Source: Streptomyces sp. NBC_00457 (GTDB taxonomy: Bacteria; Actinomycetota; Actinomycetes; Streptomycetales; Streptomycetaceae). Taken from it: 64,000 nt of DNA. Below the pieces are notes generated by a model. That model searched no databases. It saw only the letters and a program-made list of their open reading frames with translations, and was not told the DNA's origin. Location of the stretch: NCBI RefSeq assembly GCF_036014015.1, contig NZ_CP107905.1:10354001-10418000 (forward strand). Direction: 5' to 3'. Made by a program: the position numbers and the translations under genes. Shown here piece after piece: positions 61,078 to 64,000 of this stretch (positions within the stretch are counted from its first letter, which is position 1; the number at the start of each line of letters is the position of its first letter).

Positions 61078-63140
61078 ACCTCGCCCAGCTCGATCTCGAA
61101 GTCCCCCGCGTCCGTTGTCTGCCCGATCCCCACGTCGTGCCGGAATCGGTGTTCCAGGCAGCTGTGCAGCGCGCGGAGAATCGGCCGGGATGTGTGGTCC
61201 AGGGCGGGGCTCTCCAGCGCTGCGGTCACGTCGGACAGATCCTGGAGACTCATCAGGCCCATGGGCCGTACGACGCGTGGCCGCAGGGCGAGGAGGGGCA
61301 GGTAGTAGAGCTCGACGGTCGGGGTCAGGCTTACGGAGTCCAGCGAGGCCAGGACGTCACCCTTCGGCGACAGTCGCACGCTGCCCGGGTGGCCGGTGAG
61401 GCCGACCTGACGGGCCACGAGGTCGTCGGGCAGGGGGCTGTCGCGGGTTTCGGGTATGTCGAGGATCCACAAGAACAGCGACAGGTCGGGCCTCCCGATC
61501 GCCACGAACCGGTTCAGCGCGGGTGACCATGCGAGGCCGTACAGGGACGTCGTGGACGACCAGACGGTTCTCGACACCGGTGCCCGGGTGGACACGAGCG
61601 GTTCGTGCCACATGTCCAGGGTGCCGCGCAGGTCGTCGGCGCGGATGAGGACCGTGTCCGACATGGCGGCGAGCGGCCTCGGGCGAGTGCTCCTGGGCCC
61701 GTTGTCCAGAACGTTCACGACGGTTCCCTCACGGTCGGCTACCACGGCGGTGTCGGTGTTCACCATGGCGATCCGATGACCGCCGGGACCCACGGTGATG
61801 ATCTGTGGGACGACGTCGGGCAGTCCGTCGAGGATTCCGCTGTCGGCGAGGGAGCCGTCACGGTCGCCCATGGACACGCTCGCCTGCCAGCGGAACCCGT
61901 CGATCTGTCCGAAGGAGACGAGGAAGGCGCCCTCGCCGGTGACGCGTTGCAGGCTCTTGATCCGGGTGGCCGCGAAGCCGAGTGGGCGTACGCCGTCCGG
62001 GGCGAAGCGGTGGATCCGCTTGGGATGGTGCATGTCGCCGGGCTCTTCCGCGTCGACTGCGATGATGGTGTCGGCTCCCAGGTGCGCCACCTGGTCCAGC
62101 GGGCGCGCGGCGTCGGGATACCGCTGCGACAACTGCCCGCTGCCGAGGTCGATGATCCCGGCGAGTCCGCGGTCGCCCACGCGTCCGGCGACGGCGAGTT
62201 GGGTGCCGTCCGGTGCGAAATCCATGTCGTGGACGATGGTGACCGGCTCGCCGAGGCCGGGCATGGTGATGCGGGCCGGAACAAGTCGCGACGACCCGTC
62301 ACCGAGACCGTCACGCGTCCACGCCTCCAAGGCAGCGGCTTCGGCGCCCCGCAACGCCTCGAACACCCTCAGGTCGTCGTCGCCCGTCGGTCGCCAGGCC
62401 GCGCCGGCATCCTGGACCGCCCGCACGGCGTCGAGCAGTGGCATCAGCTGGACCAGCTGCCACCAGTGGTCCCAGTCACGACGGGCCGCGAACTGCTCCA
62501 GCAGCCGCCTGCGTTCCGTTTCGCCGAGCGAGGCGAAGCCGCCGGGGCCGGAGTGCCGGCCCGCCAGCACACGCAGCAGAGCGATGTCACCCGTCTCCGT
62601 CACCGTCTCCAGCAGGGCCCTGCGCTCCTCGGACGACGCGCCGCGGTAGCCGAGCGCCAGCAGGGCCCCGTCGGGGTCCAGCGCCCTGTACTGCTCGTGC
62701 TGCCCGGTCCGCAGGAAGAAGGCGGCGCGTTCCACTTCGTCGGCGGGAGCCAGGTGGTGCGTGACGCAGAAGGCCGTGGCCTCGGGTGAGGTGAGTGCCG
62801 TACGGCACAACAGGCCGACGGCCTCGGCATCGTTCAACGCGATCAGGTGGGCACGGGCCCGCTCACCGATCGGGTGGTCGAAGCGGGTGGCGGTCTTGAC
62901 CAGCAGTTCCGGGCCGAGTGCCACGTCCTCGTCGCCGAGCGCGAGCCGGCTGAGGGCGTGCGCCGAGGGCTCGGCTCCGCTCGCCGCGCATCCGCGCCTC
63001 TCCAGCAGGGTCCACAGCGCCGGATCAGGTGCGCCGAGCCAGGCCTGCCACACGGTGTCGAGGGCTCGCCTCCGCAGGGGGCCATGGCGCAGGGGCAGCC
63101 TCAGCAGCCGCGCGGCGGTGCGTGTGCGCATCGGGCTCAC
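61074..63140 (-). CDS. Helical + beta-propeller protein, type-2 tail
   Basis: A 688-residue protein, closest relative of the gene at 57923. Helical part about 1-290 (LSRLALGDEDVALGPELLVK; FFLRTGQHEQYRALDPDGAL; DWDHWWQLVQLMPLLDAVRA). Propeller about 300-640 (DMDFAPDGTQLAVAGRVGDR; SVRLSPKGDVLASLDSVSLT). Tail LHSCLEHRFRHDVGIG then DFEIELGEV. GTG 63140 overlaps the stop of the upstream gene by 4 bp, and its stop overlaps the next GTG. No transmembrane segment or signal peptide. Function unknown. Confidence 0.85.
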   Translation of the reverse strand: MSPMRTRTAARLLRLPLRHGPLRRRALDTVWQAWLGAPDPALWTLLERRGCAASGAEPSAHALSRLALGDEDVALGPELLVKTATRFDHPIGERARAHLIALNDAEAVGLLCRTALTSPEATAFCVTHHLAPADEVERAAFFLRTGQHEQYRALDPDGALLALGYRGASSEERRALLETVTETGDIALLRVLAGRHSGPGGFASLGETERRRLLEQFAARRDWDHWWQLVQLMPLLDAVRAVQDAGAAWRPTGDDDLRVFEALRGAEAAALEAWTRDGLGDGSSRLVPARITMPGLGEPVTIVHDMDFAPDGTQLAVAGRVGDRGLAGIIDLGSGQLSQRYPDAARPLDQVAHLGADTIIAVDAEEPGDMHHPKRIHRFAPDGVRPLGFAATRIKSLQRVTGEGAFLVSFGQIDGFRWQASVSMGDRDGSLADSGILDGLPDVVPQIITVGPGGHRIAMVNTDTAVVADREGTVVNVLDNGPRSTRPRPLAAMSDTVLIRADDLRGTLDMWHEPLVSTRAPVSRTVWSSTTSLYGLAWSPALNRFVAIGRPDLSLFLWILDIPETRDSPLPDDLVARQVGLTGHPGSVRLSPKGDVLASLDSVSLTPTVELYYLPLLALRPRVVRPMGLMSLQDLSDVTAALESPALDHTSRPILRALHSCLEHRFRHDVGIGQTTDAGDFEIELGEV

Positions 63141-64000
63141 CGATTCCCGTCCTCGCCGAGGGCGATGTCGTGCGGGCCGCCGAAGGGGCTCGAGCCCGTG
63201 GCGCCAAGGGCGATGTCGCCGCCGAAGCGGTCGGTGAGACAGGCCGAGAGCAGGCCGAGAGCCGCCCGTACGTCGGGGGCGCCGATCTTGCTCCGCAATT
63301 CCCGGATCAGATGGAGGTCCGAGGGAGTGGCGTGCAGCAGGGGCCGCTCCAGGAGTTCGCGAGCGGAGGAGAGGTGGGGGCTGTGCACTTCGACGGCCTG
63401 CCTGCCGCGGCTGACCTCCGTGACGTACATGTCCTGTCCCGGTGACAAGGCGATGAGAGCGCGCCGTGCTCGCCCGGAGGCGGTTTTGGCGTCGAGCTGC
63501 AGCCAGTGCGCGCCGTTGTCGACCCAGGATCCGTCGACGGCATGGATGCGTTCGGCGAAGGCGTCGTCGAGGACGAGACTGCTGCGCCACCCGTGCGGGA
63601 GGAACCCATTCCGGATCGGGCCCCAATGCCTGGCGGTGTCACGCAGGGTGCCGTCCGGCCTGAACTCCCAGACGTGGGTCACCGGATGCTCGGGCCTCGC
63701 AGCTTTGTGGTGCACCGCCAGTGAGTCGGGGGAAAAGAAGGAGAGCGCGGGGTCGAACCGGACGGATTCCCGGGGCATCGTCATCGCGCGCAGCAGGTCG
63801 CCGTCCTCGTCTGCCACGAAGGCATGCTCCCTCGTGCAGAACGCGACGAGCCGGGCTGTGGGCAGTGTGGTGAGACCCCCGAAGACGCCCTCGTGGCTGA
63901 GCCGGCCGTACGCTCCGTTCTCGCCGAACTGCGGCATCGTCAGATACCTCAGATCCTGGGCATGGCGGTCGGCGAAGGCGAACCCTTCGGGACAGAGCAT
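63137..64000 (-). CDS. Beta-propeller protein, type-1 tail (5' end outside window)
   Basis: The visible 287 residues are the last propeller blades (LTTLPTARLVAFCTREHAFV; FDPALSFFSPDSLAVHHKAA; WLQLDAKTASGRARRALIAL) and the tail VRAALGLLSACLTDRFGGDI, then GATGSSPFGGPHDIALGEDG. An ATG lies at the very edge, but the homologues are about 690-750 residues, so the reading frame almost certainly continues beyond the window. Its tail matches that of the decayed gene at 60160, not those of its two other neighbours. Confidence 0.8.
   Translation of the reverse strand: MLCPEGFAFADRHAQDLRYLTMPQFGENGAYGRLSHEGVFGGLTTLPTARLVAFCTREHAFVADEDGDLLRAMTMPRESVRFDPALSFFSPDSLAVHHKAARPEHPVTHVWEFRPDGTLRDTARHWGPIRNGFLPHGWRSSLVLDDAFAERIHAVDGSWVDNGAHWLQLDAKTASGRARRALIALSPGQDMYVTEVSRGRQAVEVHSPHLSSARELLERPLLHATPSDLHLIRELRSKIGAPDVRAALGLLSACLTDRFGGDIALGATGSSPFGGPHDIALGEDGNR

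Noticed and set aside
1..64000. rRNA, tRNA, replication origin, phage or integrase attachment sites
   Set aside because: No conserved rRNA blocks, tRNA cloverleaf with GTTCGAATC-type T-loop in context, DnaA-box cluster or integrase gene was recognised by reading. A covariance-model scan could still reveal a small RNA.

Overview
The window is very GC-rich, with strong third-position G/C bias, GTG starts, 4-bp start/stop overlaps, a mycothiol-type maleylpyruvate isomerase, twin-arginine signal peptides and a salicylate gene cluster matching the one described in Streptomyces sp. WA46. This points to an actinomycete, most probably Streptomyces. No rRNA, tRNA or CRISPR array was found.

Layout. 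1-2 kb: an ABC exporter pair and the edge of a further gene. 2.2-4.7 kb: an MFS exporter fused to three carboxypeptidase-regulatory-like repeats. 4.9-10.5 kb: a two-domain Lrp/AsnC regulator, two tandem MarR paralogues that look leaderless, a divergent SDR and a frameshifted pyruvate-dehydrogenase-E1-like gene. 10.7-16.1 kb: aldehyde dehydrogenase, Tat-type amidohydrolase, NADPH:quinone-type oxidoreductase and a second aldehyde dehydrogenase. 16.2-27.0 kb: a salicylate -> salicylyl-CoA -> gentisate -> fumarate + pyruvate cluster (IclR regulator, gentisate dioxygenase, fumarylpyruvate hydrolase, maleylpyruvate isomerase, salicylyl-CoA hydroxylase, two acyl-CoA-forming enzymes), then an ABM-type protein, an alpha/beta hydrolase and a TetR gene with three operator-like repeats.

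27.0-36.8 kb is a patchwork: a second Tat amidohydrolase, an OmpR-type two-component pair and an alcohol dehydrogenase stand between remnants. The remnants are a diverged ~350-bp repeat pair, a truncated oxidoreductase, an IS30 fragment, a cupin with a shifted start, an inverted MFS C-terminus joined to a decapitated MFS gene, a perfect 21-bp inverted repeat and a truncated SnoaL-like gene. 36.8-53.2 kb is a second aromatic island: IclR regulator, FAD monooxygenase, ThDP decarboxylase-like enzyme, hydroxyquinol 1,2-dioxygenase, maleylacetate reductase, two SnoaL/NTF2-like proteins, aldehyde dehydrogenase, ferredoxin-type reductase, Rieske oxygenase, TetR, a GlcG/HbpS-like protein, then LysR and pcaF-pcaI-pcaJ. 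Hydroxyquinol dioxygenase, maleylacetate reductase, PcaIJ and PcaF together give a complete route from hydroxyquinol to succinyl-CoA and acetyl-CoA.

53.2-64 kb is a mobile and conflict-like region. It holds an IS630 remnant joined to a cut-off HTH/nSTAND-type N-terminus, a small secreted protein, and a GH26-like secreted hydrolase gene split by a complete IS200/IS605 element (tnpA, tnpB, end hairpins, probable omega-RNA). It ends with four translationally coupled genes encoding helical plus beta-propeller proteins with paired D-I-x-[LI]-G tail motifs. The four genes look like a two-gene module duplicated once, with one of the copies decayed. This propeller array is the best candidate for an undescribed system.
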